From Candidatus Omnitrophota bacterium (lineage in GTDB: Bacteria; Omnitrophota; Gorgyraeia; Zapsychrales; Fredricksoniimonadaceae), in NCBI GenBank assembly GCA_903901225.1, contig CAIUQE010000036.1, forward strand, positions 1 to 40,099: a DNA stretch of 40,099 bases, written 5' to 3'. A program made the position numbers and the translations under genes. This document shows, piece after piece, positions 15,340 to 23,253 of the stretch. The notes under the pieces were generated by a model, which ran no database searches, was not told the DNA's origin, and saw nothing but the letters and a program-made list of their open reading frames with translations. The first letter of the stretch is position 1, and every line of letters starts with the position of its first letter.

Positions 15340-16839
15340 TTATTTCACACCCGTCTTGTTCCCGACCACCGGCGTAATGATATGCGGCGTCAGGAATATC
15401 ATCAAGTCCTGCTTTTGGTGCACGTCCGCCGTATGCCGGAAAGGCCAGCCCAGGATAGGTATGTATCCCAGGATCGGGACCCTCTTCTCTTCCTTGGTCA
15501 CCGTATCCCTGATCAACCCCGCGATGACCAGCGTGTCACCATCCTTGATCATCACCTTGGTCGTAATGGATTCATTGGTCAGGACCGGCATGGTCGCGCT
15601 GCTGGCCGTGACACTCGTCGGAGGGGTTGCCGACGCGAAACCGATGATCTTGGGCGCGATATCCAGCGTCACCAGGTGCGCGCTGTTGATATGCGGCGTC
15701 ACGTCGAAAACAATCCCGATGTCCATGTACGTCCAGCCTGATATATGCAGGATGCCTGTTTGCGCGTCGGAGGTGTACTGCGGCATGGGATACTGCGATC
15801 CCACCTGGACCTTCGCCTGCTGGTTATCCATCGTCACGACCTGGGGGTTGGAGAGGATCTTCGTATTACCCCGGGTCTTGAGCATGTCGAGCGTGGCGGA
15901 CAATCCCGTCGCGTTGAGCGTGCCATATACCGGCGACGGGCTTGTCGAATCAACCTGTGATGTTTGTTCTGACGGCGTCTGGCTGGAGGTGGTTGAAACA
16001 TGGTACGGGAATATCTTGCTCCTTGAATCAACGCTCCAGGGCAGCGTCGTGGCGCGCGCGCCGCCGGAAACACCGACGGACAACCCCCAATCAATGCCCA
16101 GGGTATCCGACCTGTTCAGCGTCGTCTCGATGATCTTGGCTTCGATAAGGACCTGCGGGGTCACGGTATCAAGCTTTTTGACAACCTCGCGCATCCGCTC
16201 CAGATTGCTGGCCACATCCGTCACAATGACCGCGTTGGTCCGAACGTCAAAGGTGATGCCGCCCCGGGTCGATTTCATCTTGTCCATGGACTTCACGACA
16301 TCCTCAGCCTTGCTGAAATTCAACTCGAAAGCTTCCGTGGCCAGTGGCTCCTGGTCCGCGAGCGTCTTGGCGTCCTCCCGCCGTTTCTTCAGGTTATCGA
16401 CCGTCGTGACCAGGATCACAGTGCCCCTTTGTTCATAACTGTACCCATACGTCGAGAGGATCACCTCGAGCGCTTTCTGCCAGGGGACATCCTTCAGCTG
16501 GATATTGACCATCCCGACGACCTCGGGGCCCGCGATGATATTGACCTTGCTTTTGTAAGCCAGGACCTTGAGGACATTCTTGATATCCGCCTCGCGGAAA
16601 TCAAGGCTGACATTACCCGACGGATTGACATCAAATTCCATGACCGCGGGCTTGACCTCGGCCTCGGCGGCCTGCGCGGGCGGCTGGGTGGCCTCGGCGT
16701 TAACCACAGGCGCGACAGACGATGCCGCCGCAGGAGCCGCCTGGGCACTGGCAGACTGACCCTCCCCCGCACACGAAAGAGTGGAAAACCCGGCGACGGC
16801 CATGATCACACACGCCGCGCGTGCCAATTGCCTGAACAT
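15340..16839 (-). CDS. pilQ: Type IV pilus secretin PilQ
   Basis: The secretin forms the outer-membrane ring through which the pilus leaves the cell. The 499 residues have a signal peptide (about 1-24) and an Ala/Pro-rich linker. A secretin/TonB short N-terminal domain follows near 70-145 (VSLDFREADIKNVLKVLAY, MVNIQLKDVPWQKALEVIL). Next comes an N1-type domain near 165-230 (GGITFDVRTNAVIVTD), then the secretin core from about 235 (QVLIEAKIIETTLNRSDTLG, VGSQYPMPQYT, VMIKDGDTLVIAGLIRD, VPILGYIPILGWPFR, DLMIFLTPHII). AMIN domains found in many PilQ proteins are absent. It closes the pilMNOPQ run. Confidence 0.95.
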   Translation of the reverse strand: MFRQLARAACVIMAVAGFSTLSCAGEGQSASAQAAPAAASSVAPVVNAEATQPPAQAAEAEVKPAVMEFDVNPSGNVSLDFREADIKNVLKVLAYKSKVNIIAGPEVVGMVNIQLKDVPWQKALEVILSTYGYSYEQRGTVILVTTVDNLKKRREDAKTLADQEPLATEAFELNFSKAEDVVKSMDKMKSTRGGITFDVRTNAVIVTDVASNLERMREVVKKLDTVTPQVLIEAKIIETTLNRSDTLGIDWGLSVGVSGGARATTLPWSVDSRSKIFPYHVSTTSSQTPSEQTSQVDSTSPSPVYGTLNATGLSATLDMLKTRGNTKILSNPQVVTMDNQQAKVQVGSQYPMPQYTSDAQTGILHISGWTYMDIGIVFDVTPHINSAHLVTLDIAPKIIGFASATPPTSVTASSATMPVLTNESITTKVMIKDGDTLVIAGLIRDTVTKEEKRVPILGYIPILGWPFRHTADVHQKQDLMIFLTPHIITPVVGNKTGVK

Positions 16840-17184
16840 CTATTCCTCCTTTTTTAACTGAAGCACGGACGTGACGCCGTCCTTCTGAAGTACCACGCGG
16901 TCCGTTTCGATCCGCTCAACTTTGTAGGGCCCGACCATTTTTCCCTGCTCAACAATGGCGCCATTGATGATGGCGATGCACCCGCTCCCGTCCGATATAA
17001 TGCCTTCGAGCGCCATTTCCGAAACCGTAAAATCCGCCGTATACGCAACCATGGCCCCGCCGGCGGTCACCAGCGGCTGGAAAGGATCACGCGCCCCGTG
17101 CGGATCATACATGAAAGGCAGCCCATCCGCCATCGCCGTAGCGCACGCCATGATCCCCGCAAGAACGCCGAACAGTATCCTCAT
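16840..17184 (-). CDS. pilP: PilP-like pilot protein of the type IV pilus
   Basis: The 114-residue protein has a signal peptide (RILFGVLAGIMACATAMA) but no lipobox cysteine. It then has the PilP hallmark RDPFQPL and a small beta domain (EMALEGIISDGSGCIAIING, VGPYKVERIETDRVVLQKDG). PilP links the PilN-PilO inner-membrane complex to the periplasmic part of PilQ. The stop abuts the pilQ start and the ATG overlaps the pilO stop by 4 bp. The assignment rests on the RDPFxP motif, the size and the position. Confidence 0.8.
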   Translation of the reverse strand: MRILFGVLAGIMACATAMADGLPFMYDPHGARDPFQPLVTAGGAMVAYTADFTVSEMALEGIISDGSGCIAIINGAIVEQGKMVGPYKVERIETDRVVLQKDGVTSVLQLKKEE

Positions 17185-17765
17185 CGGGCCCCCAGGATCA
17201 ATATTTTTACCTGCATCTTGACCGCGTGCCGGGCGGGATCATGCTCATCCGCCGTGATATCCAGACTTTCGATCTGCCAGAAAACTTTTTCCTGCTCCAG
17301 GCGGTTCAGGAACCGCCCCAGGTCGTGATATCCCGAACGGGCCTTCACCAGGATGGAAAGGCCGGTATATTTCCCGTCCTCATTCGTGACGGCCACAACA
17401 CCATCACTTTTCTGCGGGACCAGCTGGTCGATCTTGACGCCATACTGATTGGCCAGCGTGGAGATCGTCTTAAGGACGGCGGGGATCGCGTCCACCTTGT
17501 GGACCATGGCCTTGAAATCCATGGCTTCACGGCGGGCACCTTCCAGGCGTTCGCGCATCTGGCCCATGCGCTGCTTGTTCACCAGCAGCATATCGATATC
17601 CGACCTCAGCTGGGCTGTTTTAGCACACAACGCCGTGATGACGCCGACCTGCGGCCGGGCGATCAGGAAAATATCGGCCGCCAGCACGGCAACGACCGCG
17701 ACAGCCAGCAAGGCAAAGAACTGTTTCGCATCGAGCTTTCTTAATTTTATCAGCAGCTGCCGCAT
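17181..17765 (-). CDS. pilO: PilO-like inner-membrane alignment protein
   Basis: The 194 residues have a short cytoplasmic N-terminus, one membrane span (FFALLAVAVVAVLAADIFLIA, about 15-36), a periplasmic coiled coil (LRSDIDMLLVNKQRMGQMRERLEGARREAM), and a ferredoxin-like C-terminal domain (YTGLSILVKARSGYHDLGRFLNRLEQEKVFWQIESLDIT), which is the PilO pattern. PilO pairs with PilN to align the motor with the secretin. It lies 10 bp after pilN. Confidence 0.82.
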   Translation of the reverse strand: MRQLLIKLRKLDAKQFFALLAVAVVAVLAADIFLIARPQVGVITALCAKTAQLRSDIDMLLVNKQRMGQMRERLEGARREAMDFKAMVHKVDAIPAVLKTISTLANQYGVKIDQLVPQKSDGVVAVTNEDGKYTGLSILVKARSGYHDLGRFLNRLEQEKVFWQIESLDITADEHDPARHAVKMQVKILILGAR

Positions 17766-17775
17766 ATCCCCACCA

Positions 17776-18360
17776 TCACTTGCGCTTGGCCTTCAACGAA
17801 AAATCCGCGATCGGAACAGCGATATTATCACGCCGCTGGATGGAGTCCACGTCAACACTGGTAAACGAATCCCTGACGCTATCCTTCATCTTGAGCGCGG
17901 CAACAAAATCACCGGCCTCCACCATCTCATTCTTCATCTTGGATACGGAACTTCCGTAGATCGTAAGGTCTTTTTTCTCGAACAAAAGCTCGCGTAGCCA
18001 GACACCTTTGGGGATGCTGTCAGAAAGGTCGTTGAGGAACTGCGCCCAGTGAAGGCTTTGGGCCGACGTGATCGGGCGCACGCCTCCCAACTTGGCCTGG
18101 ATGGCTTTGATCTCATTCGAGACGCCATCGTAAGCTTTCTGGTCAACGGACATGCCATGCCAGCGCGCTTCAAGGATCTTGTAGGAGGCCATGCGGTAAA
18201 CGGCGACCCCGGCCAGCACCATGTGGACCGCCACCAGGAAACCGGCCAGCGCCACAAGGCCGCCCACGATGATCTCGGCGGGGACCCCCCCGATATCCTC
18301 GGTGAAAAGCCCGCTCCCCTCCCGCCCCCGCTGTTCTGGAATAAAATTGAGTTTAATCAT
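17776..18360 (-). CDS. pilN: PilN-like inner-membrane alignment protein
   Basis: The 194-residue protein starts MIKLNFIPEQRG, close to the INLLPWR-type N-terminus by which PilN binds PilM. It has one membrane span near residues 30-52 (VGGLVALAGFLVAVHMVLAGV) and a C-terminal periplasmic domain (LNDLSDSIPKGVWLRELLFE, LTIYGSSVSKMKNEM, FTSVDVDSIQRR) typical of PilN. The start at 18360 overlaps the pilM stop by 8 bp. A longer reading frame from 18513 lies inside pilM and is not credible. It forms heterodimers with PilO. Confidence 0.85.
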   Translation of the reverse strand: MIKLNFIPEQRGREGSGLFTEDIGGVPAEIIVGGLVALAGFLVAVHMVLAGVAVYRMASYKILEARWHGMSVDQKAYDGVSNEIKAIQAKLGGVRPITSAQSLHWAQFLNDLSDSIPKGVWLRELLFEKKDLTIYGSSVSKMKNEMVEAGDFVAALKMKDSVRDSFTSVDVDSIQRRDNIAVPIADFSLKAKRK

Positions 18361-19432
18361 ATTCACCCAGAGCCAATCCCAATGCCGTGGCCATGCGCCG
18401 CCCCTCGGCCGCAAGCCCCTCTCGGTTGCCGACCTGCGCGCCGACATGAAGCCTCTCCACCGGATTCCAAGCGACCAGTGGCATGTCAAAATGCCCCGCG
18501 ACCCCTGCCTCAAGACCCGGGATCTGGGCCGCTTCGCCGGTCAGGCAGATGCGGGCAATGGCAAGGTTCTTTTCTGTGCTGAAATAATCGAAGGACAAGC
18601 GCACCTCGGCGATGATATTGGCCAGGACCGTTTCAATGCTCCTGGCAACCTCGGGCCCTCCCCCCGCAACAGGGCCGGCCGCCAGCAACGCGCGTGCCTG
18701 CGCCACAGGGACCCCCGCGATATTCGACAGGTTTTTCGCCATATCGGCGGCACCGATAAAGATATCGCGCGTGAACTTTGGCATCCCGTCGGCCATGATG
18801 ATGAGCGTGGTAAATGTTTCCCCTATGTCCACGATCGCGACGGCCTTCCCGGCAGTATCCGCCGGCGCGCACGTCGCCGGAGGAAACCTTTTGAAAACAT
18901 TACCGACCGCGACGGACGCGATCGTGATCGCCGCGGGCTCGATCCCGCATTCTTTCAGGAGCTTCAGGCGCGCCTCAACAATGTCCTTTTTCACGGCGGC
19001 CGCGAGGACCGTCATCCTTTTGTCCTTGCCTTTCGGGTCAAGGATGCAGCAATCGATATGGACCGTCTCCCTGGGGAACGGGAAATACTTGTCGGCCTCC
19101 ATGGCGAACGCCTTGCGAAGGTCGGAAGCGGACATGCGCGGCATATCAATATACCGGATAAGAGTTCCCTTGCCGCTGACCGAGGCCAGGACCGCGCATG
19201 AACGGGGTACAACCCCCAATTTTTCAAAGACCCTGACGAGGGCCGCCTTCTCGTCCGTGCCATTGACCGGTTCAACCGCCCAGCGCACAACCTCAAATCC
19301 ATCCTGCCGGCGCCGAAGCTCAATGGCACGGCAAGCCGAAGCCCCGATGTCAAGGCCAATGGCCTCGGTCTCTTTTGGGGATAAAAAGACCTTTTTAATG
19401 AGCTGGAGATATGTCTCAAATATTCTGTGCAT
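18353..19432 (-). CDS. pilM: Type IV pilus assembly ATPase-like protein PilM
   Basis: PilM is an actin/FtsA-like cytoplasmic protein that binds the PilN tail. The 359 residues show the fold: IGLDIGASACRAIEL (phosphate 1), SGKGTLIRYIDMPRMSASDL, the PilM-typical ADKYFPFPRETVHIDC, VAIVDIGETFTTLIIMADG (phosphate 2), and ARICLTGEAAQIPGLEAGV (adenosine). No clear SD is visible ahead of the ATG. An AT-rich stretch at 19433-19531 separates it from the pilin terminator and could hold a promoter, but no box pair is convincing. Confidence 0.92.
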   Translation of the reverse strand: MHRIFETYLQLIKKVFLSPKETEAIGLDIGASACRAIELRRRQDGFEVVRWAVEPVNGTDEKAALVRVFEKLGVVPRSCAVLASVSGKGTLIRYIDMPRMSASDLRKAFAMEADKYFPFPRETVHIDCCILDPKGKDKRMTVLAAAVKKDIVEARLKLLKECGIEPAAITIASVAVGNVFKRFPPATCAPADTAGKAVAIVDIGETFTTLIIMADGMPKFTRDIFIGAADMAKNLSNIAGVPVAQARALLAAGPVAGGGPEVARSIETVLANIIAEVRLSFDYFSTEKNLAIARICLTGEAAQIPGLEAGVAGHFDMPLVAWNPVERLHVGAQVGNREGLAAEGRRMATALGLALGEYD

Positions 19433-19531
19433 AAAGGAAAACTTTTAATTGCTCTTAATATAACAAATAATGGAATATATAAGATAATTTTTTGATTTAT
19501 TAATCCGTTCTCCGGATGACTCTCAACGCGG

Positions 19532-19564
19532 AAAAAAACAAGGGGGCCAAAAAGGCCCCCCTTG
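19532..19564 (-). terminator. Intrinsic terminator downstream of the pilin gene
   Basis: In the minus-strand transcript an AAGGGGGGCC / GGCCCCCTTG stem with a TTTTT loop (one bulged C) is followed by a run of seven T. It would end the pilin message and separate the highly expressed pilin from pilM. Confidence 0.88.
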
Positions 19565-19592
19565 CGTACATCACAGGTGATTCATCCAGGTA

Positions 19593-19985
19593 TTACTGGA
19601 GGACGCCGCCTGTGCTTATGGTCAATGTCTGCGTTCCCGACACGTTCGGGGTCACAGGTGTGGCCGTGATGGTATACCCGCCCGCGGCAAACGCGCAATT
19701 GTACGTAAAACCGGACAAAACGGGAGACCCGGTACACGGATCATTGTTCATGAACGGCGGTGTTGCGCCGGTGAGAGATGCCATATTGCCGGGATAATTA
19801 CCCGACTGGGTCGTGGCATACGTTTCAGAGGCGGTGGAGATCGTGCGTAACGTTCCCCTGGCCAACGCGTCATTGGCGGAGATCTTCGCCCTCAACAGGT
19901 TGGGAATGGCAATAGCCGCCAGCAACGCGATGATAGCGACAACGATCATGATCTCAACGAGAGTAAAACCTTTCTTCCTACCCAT
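19593..19985 (-). CDS. pilA: Type IV pilin (major pilin candidate)
   Basis: The 130-residue prepilin has a short basic leader MGRKKG, cleaved before Phe of FTLVEIMIVVAIIALLAA. Glu5 of the mature protein is present. The hydrophobic helix ends AIPNLLRAKISANDA. The globular part is small and rich in Thr, Ser, Gly and Pro, with two cysteines (NDPCTG and YNCAFAAGG) that could close a D-region loop. GGAGGAG precedes the ATG. It has its own promoter, a long leader and a terminator, which fits the main structural subunit. Being one of several pseudopilins is the alternative. Confidence 0.9.
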   Translation of the reverse strand: MGRKKGFTLVEIMIVVAIIALLAAIAIPNLLRAKISANDALARGTLRTISTASETYATTQSGNYPGNMASLTGATPPFMNNDPCTGSPVLSGFTYNCAFAAGGYTITATPVTPNVSGTQTLTISTGGVLQ

Positions 19986-20223
19986 AACTCCTCCTTTAGT
20001 TTGAGGATGATCCGCCCTGGAGAAAGTTAAAGTTTGAGATATAATAACGATTTTCTCGAGCTTTTCTCCATTTTGTGACCATCCATAGCCCTGTGCAAAC
20101 TTTATTCCCTCCTTTCCTTAAAGGGTTAACGAAGCTAAAAGTAACGTAAACCTTTGGAAAATATAAAATTATGGTTTAACGTACCTGCTTCTTTCCCTAT
20201 CAAAGAACCCGTGCACCATCTAA
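19986..20223 (-). promoter_or_regulatory. Long structured 5' leader of the pilin gene
   Basis: About 230 nt separate the promoter from the pilin ATG. The leader contains an 8-bp inverted repeat (20018-20025 with 20063-20070) close to the start codon and a GGAGG at 20108-20112. A TTG-initiated 23-codon reading frame (20098 down to 20027) follows that GGAGG at suitable spacing. Whether the small frame is translated, or the leader binds a ligand, cannot be told. No complete cyclic-di-GMP riboswitch pattern was found. Confidence 0.45.
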
Positions 20224-20253
20224 ACTATAGCACCCGGCAGACCCAATTGTCAA
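20224..20253 (-). promoter_or_regulatory. Promoter of the pilin gene
   Basis: A perfect TTGACA (20248-20253) and TATAGT (20224-20229) are separated by 18 bp on the minus strand. The -35 box overlaps the stop codon of the upstream coiled-coil gene. This gives pilA expression independent of the upstream motor genes. Confidence 0.8.
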
Positions 20254-21296
20254 TCCTTGGGATAAACCCCGGCCTCAAGGGCCGATTTCTTCTTATCGAG
20301 GTCTACCATTTGCCTGCGCAAAGCGTCAAGTTGCTGACGCAAGTCTTTGTTGCGTTTAAGGAATTCTTCATGTTTCGCCTCATATTCCTTGCGCAGCGTC
20401 TCCTGACGCACCTGCTGACGGGCCTGACCCTCTCCACGGGACTTCTCGATCGTGGCTATTTCAGCCACCAGCTTCTGATCGCGCTCCCCCATATCCTTCA
20501 CATCACTCTCCAGGCGCTGTGCGCGCGTTTCGCTATAATCTTCCTGCAGGATCTTATCAAGCTCGGCCTGGGCCTGCGGCAAACGGGCATTATCCCTGGC
20601 CAGATCCGCTTCGACCTGCGTCAAAGCCTTCTGCAGCTTTTCCTGGTCGCTCTTGAGACCAACCACCTGCTGAGGGCCGGTCGTTACCAAAGCGTTAAGA
20701 TCCTGCCATTCCCTGGTCGCCGCCTGCAGATCCCGCACCGCTTCCTGCAACCGGGCTTGGAGCGATTCCTTGTCCTTGCGCGCCACCAGGATGTCCTGCC
20801 GCACGGGCATGGCCTCTGACGCGCCCCCTCTGATCGCCGCAATATCTTCATTTAGGGAATTGATCTTCTCTTGAGCCAGACGTTCCTCATCCTGCAGCGA
20901 CGTCAACGACGCGTCCTGAGCCGCCTTGTTTTTCCTGGCTTCCTGCAGATCGTACTCGGTCTTCGCCAGCTGTTCTTTCATCGCATCAGCGCCACCCGTG
21001 CGGCGCTCAGCCCTGGCCATCAGCCCGGACCTTCTCGCTTCCAGGCGCGCCGTATCCGCCTGCAGGGAGCGCAAGCGGTCATTCAACAACTTGATCCTGG
21101 CGCGCATCGCCTGGTTCCTGGCGTTGATCTCCTGATTCTCCCGCGCCACGCGCGCCACACTCTGGCGGAGCGTTTCAAGCGTGACATCAAACGTCGATCC
21201 CCGCGGCGTGTTCTGCGCGAAGGCCGGTGGCAGGAACAACAACCCGCTCCCTGCCAGGATCATTGCCGTCAAGAAATAAACCGCTTTTGTTTTCAT
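20250..21296 (-). CDS. Exported coiled-coil protein in the pilus locus
   Basis: The 348 residues start with a signal peptide (VYFLTAMILAGSGLLFLPPAFA, cleaved before QNTPRG). Almost everything after it is predicted coiled coil, with heptad-like runs such as ENQEINARNQAMRARI, LNDRLRSLQADTARLEARRS and FLKRNKDLRQQLDALRRQM. There is no membrane span, lipobox or enzyme motif. It lies between pilC and pilA, 8 bp after pilC, so a periplasmic spacer or scaffold role in pilus assembly is possible. I do not recognise a family. Coiled-coil content alone would also match unrelated proteins. Confidence 0.75.
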   Translation of the reverse strand: MKTKAVYFLTAMILAGSGLLFLPPAFAQNTPRGSTFDVTLETLRQSVARVARENQEINARNQAMRARIKLLNDRLRSLQADTARLEARRSGLMARAERRTGGADAMKEQLAKTEYDLQEARKNKAAQDASLTSLQDEERLAQEKINSLNEDIAAIRGGASEAMPVRQDILVARKDKESLQARLQEAVRDLQAATREWQDLNALVTTGPQQVVGLKSDQEKLQKALTQVEADLARDNARLPQAQAELDKILQEDYSETRAQRLESDVKDMGERDQKLVAEIATIEKSRGEGQARQQVRQETLRKEYEAKHEEFLKRNKDLRQQLDALRRQMVDLDKKKSALEAGVYPKD

Positions 21297-21304
21297 TCCC
21301 TCTC

Positions 21305-22519
21305 CTATTTCAGGGCCTGTGTCATGTTAAGGATCGGAAGAAAAAGCGCCGTCACGATAAAACCGATGACGATCCCGAGGAACCCGATGATAAGGGGCTC
21401 GATCATGCTCGTCAGGCCTTCAACGGCGGCATCCACCTGTTCATCAAAAAATTCCGCGACCTTCAAGAGCATTTTATCCAGGCGCCCCGACTGCTCGCCG
21501 ATCGCGATCATCTTTGTGACCATCGTCGGAAAAACAGGGCTGCGGGCCAGCGGCACGGCGATGCTCTCCCCCTCGCGCACGCCCTGCATGACATTCTGGA
21601 CAACCTCCTCAAGGACGCGGTTGCCGATGGTCTTGCGGACAATATCCAACCCGTCGAGGATCGGGACACCGCTCTGGACAAGCACGGAAAGCGTGCGGCA
21701 GAAACGGCTGACCGCCACCTTGCAGATCAGGCCGCCGAACAAAGGCATCTTCAGGATCGCGCCGTCGATCTGGTAAGCCCCTTTGGGTGTCTTGCGGTAA
21801 GAAATGAACGCGAACACAAGCCCGACGATCCCGATGACAATAAAAATGAACTGCTTTTGCATGATGTCGCTGAAATCCAGAAGCGACTGTGTTATCGGTG
21901 GAAGGTCTTTCCCCAGGCTGCTGTAAATGTTCTTGAAAGTCGGCACGACCTTGATGATCAGGAACGTCGTCACCGCGCCCGCCATGCCGACGATAACGGT
22001 CGGATAGACCATGGCTGACGACACCTTGCGCCGGAGTTTCTCCGATTTCTCCATGTAACCGGACAGGCGGTCAAGGACCGTGGAAAGGACGCCCCCGCTC
22101 TCCCCGACCCTGATCATGTTGACGAACAAATTGTCAAAAACCTTCGGATATTTCGCGAAGGCGGCGGAAAGGCCCGCGCCCAGGCGGATATCATCGCGGA
22201 TCTGGACCAGTATTTTTTTCAAAGAAACATTCGAGGCCTGGTCCTCCAGCGCTTCCAGCGTCTGCAGGATCGGGATACCCGCGTCGATCATGGTCGCCAT
22301 CTGCCGGGCAAAAAGGATGATGTCCTCGGAGGTGATCTTCCGGGAGGAACCGCTCCGGGCCGCTTTCATGAAAGACGACTTTTTTTCCTCCTCGATGGAA
22401 ATGATGGTCAAGTGCCTTTTGCGCAACTCCTCGATGACCATCGTGACATCGTTGGCTTCAACCTTGCCATTGACGGCGCGCGCCTCCTGGTCTCTGGCGG
22501 CATAACGGAACATGGGCAT
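21305..22519 (-). CDS. pilC: Type IV pilus inner-membrane platform protein PilC
   Basis: PilC is the polytopic platform on which the motor ATPases act. The 404 residues have two GspF-type cytoplasmic domains, each followed by membrane spans. Visible blocks are FARQMATMIDAGIPILQTLEAL, LFVNMIRVGESGGVLSTVLDRL, AMVYPTVIVGMAG, then the repeat FCRTLSVLVQSGVPILDGLDI, MVTKMIAIGEQSGRLDKMLLKV and a final span IGFLGIVIGFIVTALFLPIL. The length is typical. AGGAG precedes the start. A C/G-rich small hairpin at 22538-22556 lies in the gap to the upstream gene. Confidence 0.95.
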   Translation of the reverse strand: MPMFRYAARDQEARAVNGKVEANDVTMVIEELRKRHLTIISIEEEKKSSFMKAARSGSSRKITSEDIILFARQMATMIDAGIPILQTLEALEDQASNVSLKKILVQIRDDIRLGAGLSAAFAKYPKVFDNLFVNMIRVGESGGVLSTVLDRLSGYMEKSEKLRRKVSSAMVYPTVIVGMAGAVTTFLIIKVVPTFKNIYSSLGKDLPPITQSLLDFSDIMQKQFIFIVIGIVGLVFAFISYRKTPKGAYQIDGAILKMPLFGGLICKVAVSRFCRTLSVLVQSGVPILDGLDIVRKTIGNRVLEEVVQNVMQGVREGESIAVPLARSPVFPTMVTKMIAIGEQSGRLDKMLLKVAEFFDEQVDAAVEGLTSMIEPLIIGFLGIVIGFIVTALFLPILNMTQALK

Positions 22520-22567
22520 TACGGTCTCTCCTTGTATACCCCCCGTCCCGGGGGTGGAACACGCCCT

Positions 22568-23023
22568 CTAGACAACCGCGGGATAAGCGCGCGCGAGGGC
22601 CTGGTCGATCTGCGAAGCCGTGGAAATGAACATCGCGATGTGACACCCCGTCAGCCCCTCGAGCTCACGGCGCACCTTGGCATCAAGGGGATTGAGCGCG
22701 ACAATGCTGAGGATGTTGCCGATCCGGTCCAGCGGCACAAGACGGTTGCCGCAGGCCACATCCGCCGGGATAAGGCGCGCGATCTGCGGGTCGATAAGAT
22801 GCTTGCTCACCGCGATATACGGCAAATTACATTGCAGCACCACGGCGGTCACGATATCGATCTCGGTGACATACCCCAGGCCGATCAACACCCCGCCCAA
22901 ATAAACACAACCGCCCTGGTCCTTCTGGGCCGCGAGCGCTTTCTCCAATTGGGCTTGCGTGATGAATCCTCTTTCGATAAGGATCTCACCGATCAAACGA
23001 TGGCCATCACAGGGATTTTTCAT
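22568..23023 (-). CDS. Stand-alone MshEN / PilB N-terminal domain protein
   Basis: The 151 residues match only the N-terminal part of PilB/GspE ATPases: a tandem MshEN pattern (RLIGEILIERGFITQAQLEKA, then LGGVLIGLGYVTEIDIVTAV followed by NLPYIAVSK) and the following small domain (LIPADVACGNRLVPLDRIGN, ILSIVALNPLDAK). No Walker motif is present. MshEN domains of MshE and PilB bind cyclic-di-GMP, so this protein could sense it, compete with the ATPases, or bind PilM/PilC. It lies 48 bp upstream of pilC. A paralogue is encoded at 26693-27142. Function is inference, homology is clear. Confidence 0.85.
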   Translation of the reverse strand: MKNPCDGHRLIGEILIERGFITQAQLEKALAAQKDQGGCVYLGGVLIGLGYVTEIDIVTAVVLQCNLPYIAVSKHLIDPQIARLIPADVACGNRLVPLDRIGNILSIVALNPLDAKVRRELEGLTGCHIAMFISTASQIDQALARAYPAVV

Positions 23024-23054
23024 AATATGCTCCTCACCACGCCGAGATATCTTC

Positions 23055-23159
23055 GGGTTTACAGCATATCTTGCTACTCAAACAGCAGAAACAGCTTTTT
23101 CTAAAAGATACTATGGAAAGCTTGGTTTCTGAACTCGTATCAAGATATGCTGTAAACCC
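23055..23159. repeat. 105-bp near-palindromic element with 19-bp perfect inverted ends
   Basis: Positions 23055-23073 and 23141-23159 are perfect 19-bp inverted copies. Inside them, 23086-23098 pairs with 23117-23131 (13 bp with a 2-base bulge). The whole unit could fold as one long hairpin or cruciform. It occupies most of the 230-bp gap between a PilB gene and the next MshEN gene (23024-23253). No target duplication, promoter or T-run was clear. The remaining 23160-23253 is AT-rich and otherwise featureless. Confidence 0.8.
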
Positions 23160-23253
23160 TTGTTCATAGTTCAAGAATACCACTGCAAATTGGACTCTAT
23201 ATCTTTTTTATTATATAGAAACCATGCTGCAGAAGAAAACAAAAAAATATTAT

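Noticed and set aside
18361-18513. Longer start for pilN
   Set aside because: The extra 51 codons lie inside pilM and precede the natural MIKLNF start of PilN proteins.
20080-20100. GCACAGGGC in the pilin leader, reminiscent of the cyclic-di-GMP-I riboswitch
   Set aside because: The second conserved part (GCAAAGCC) and the paired stems were not found, so the match is probably chance.
23055-23159. Invertible promoter switch
   Set aside because: The inverted ends would allow it, but the inner 67 bp contain no convincing promoter on either strand and no recombinase gene is nearby. It is kept only as a palindromic element.
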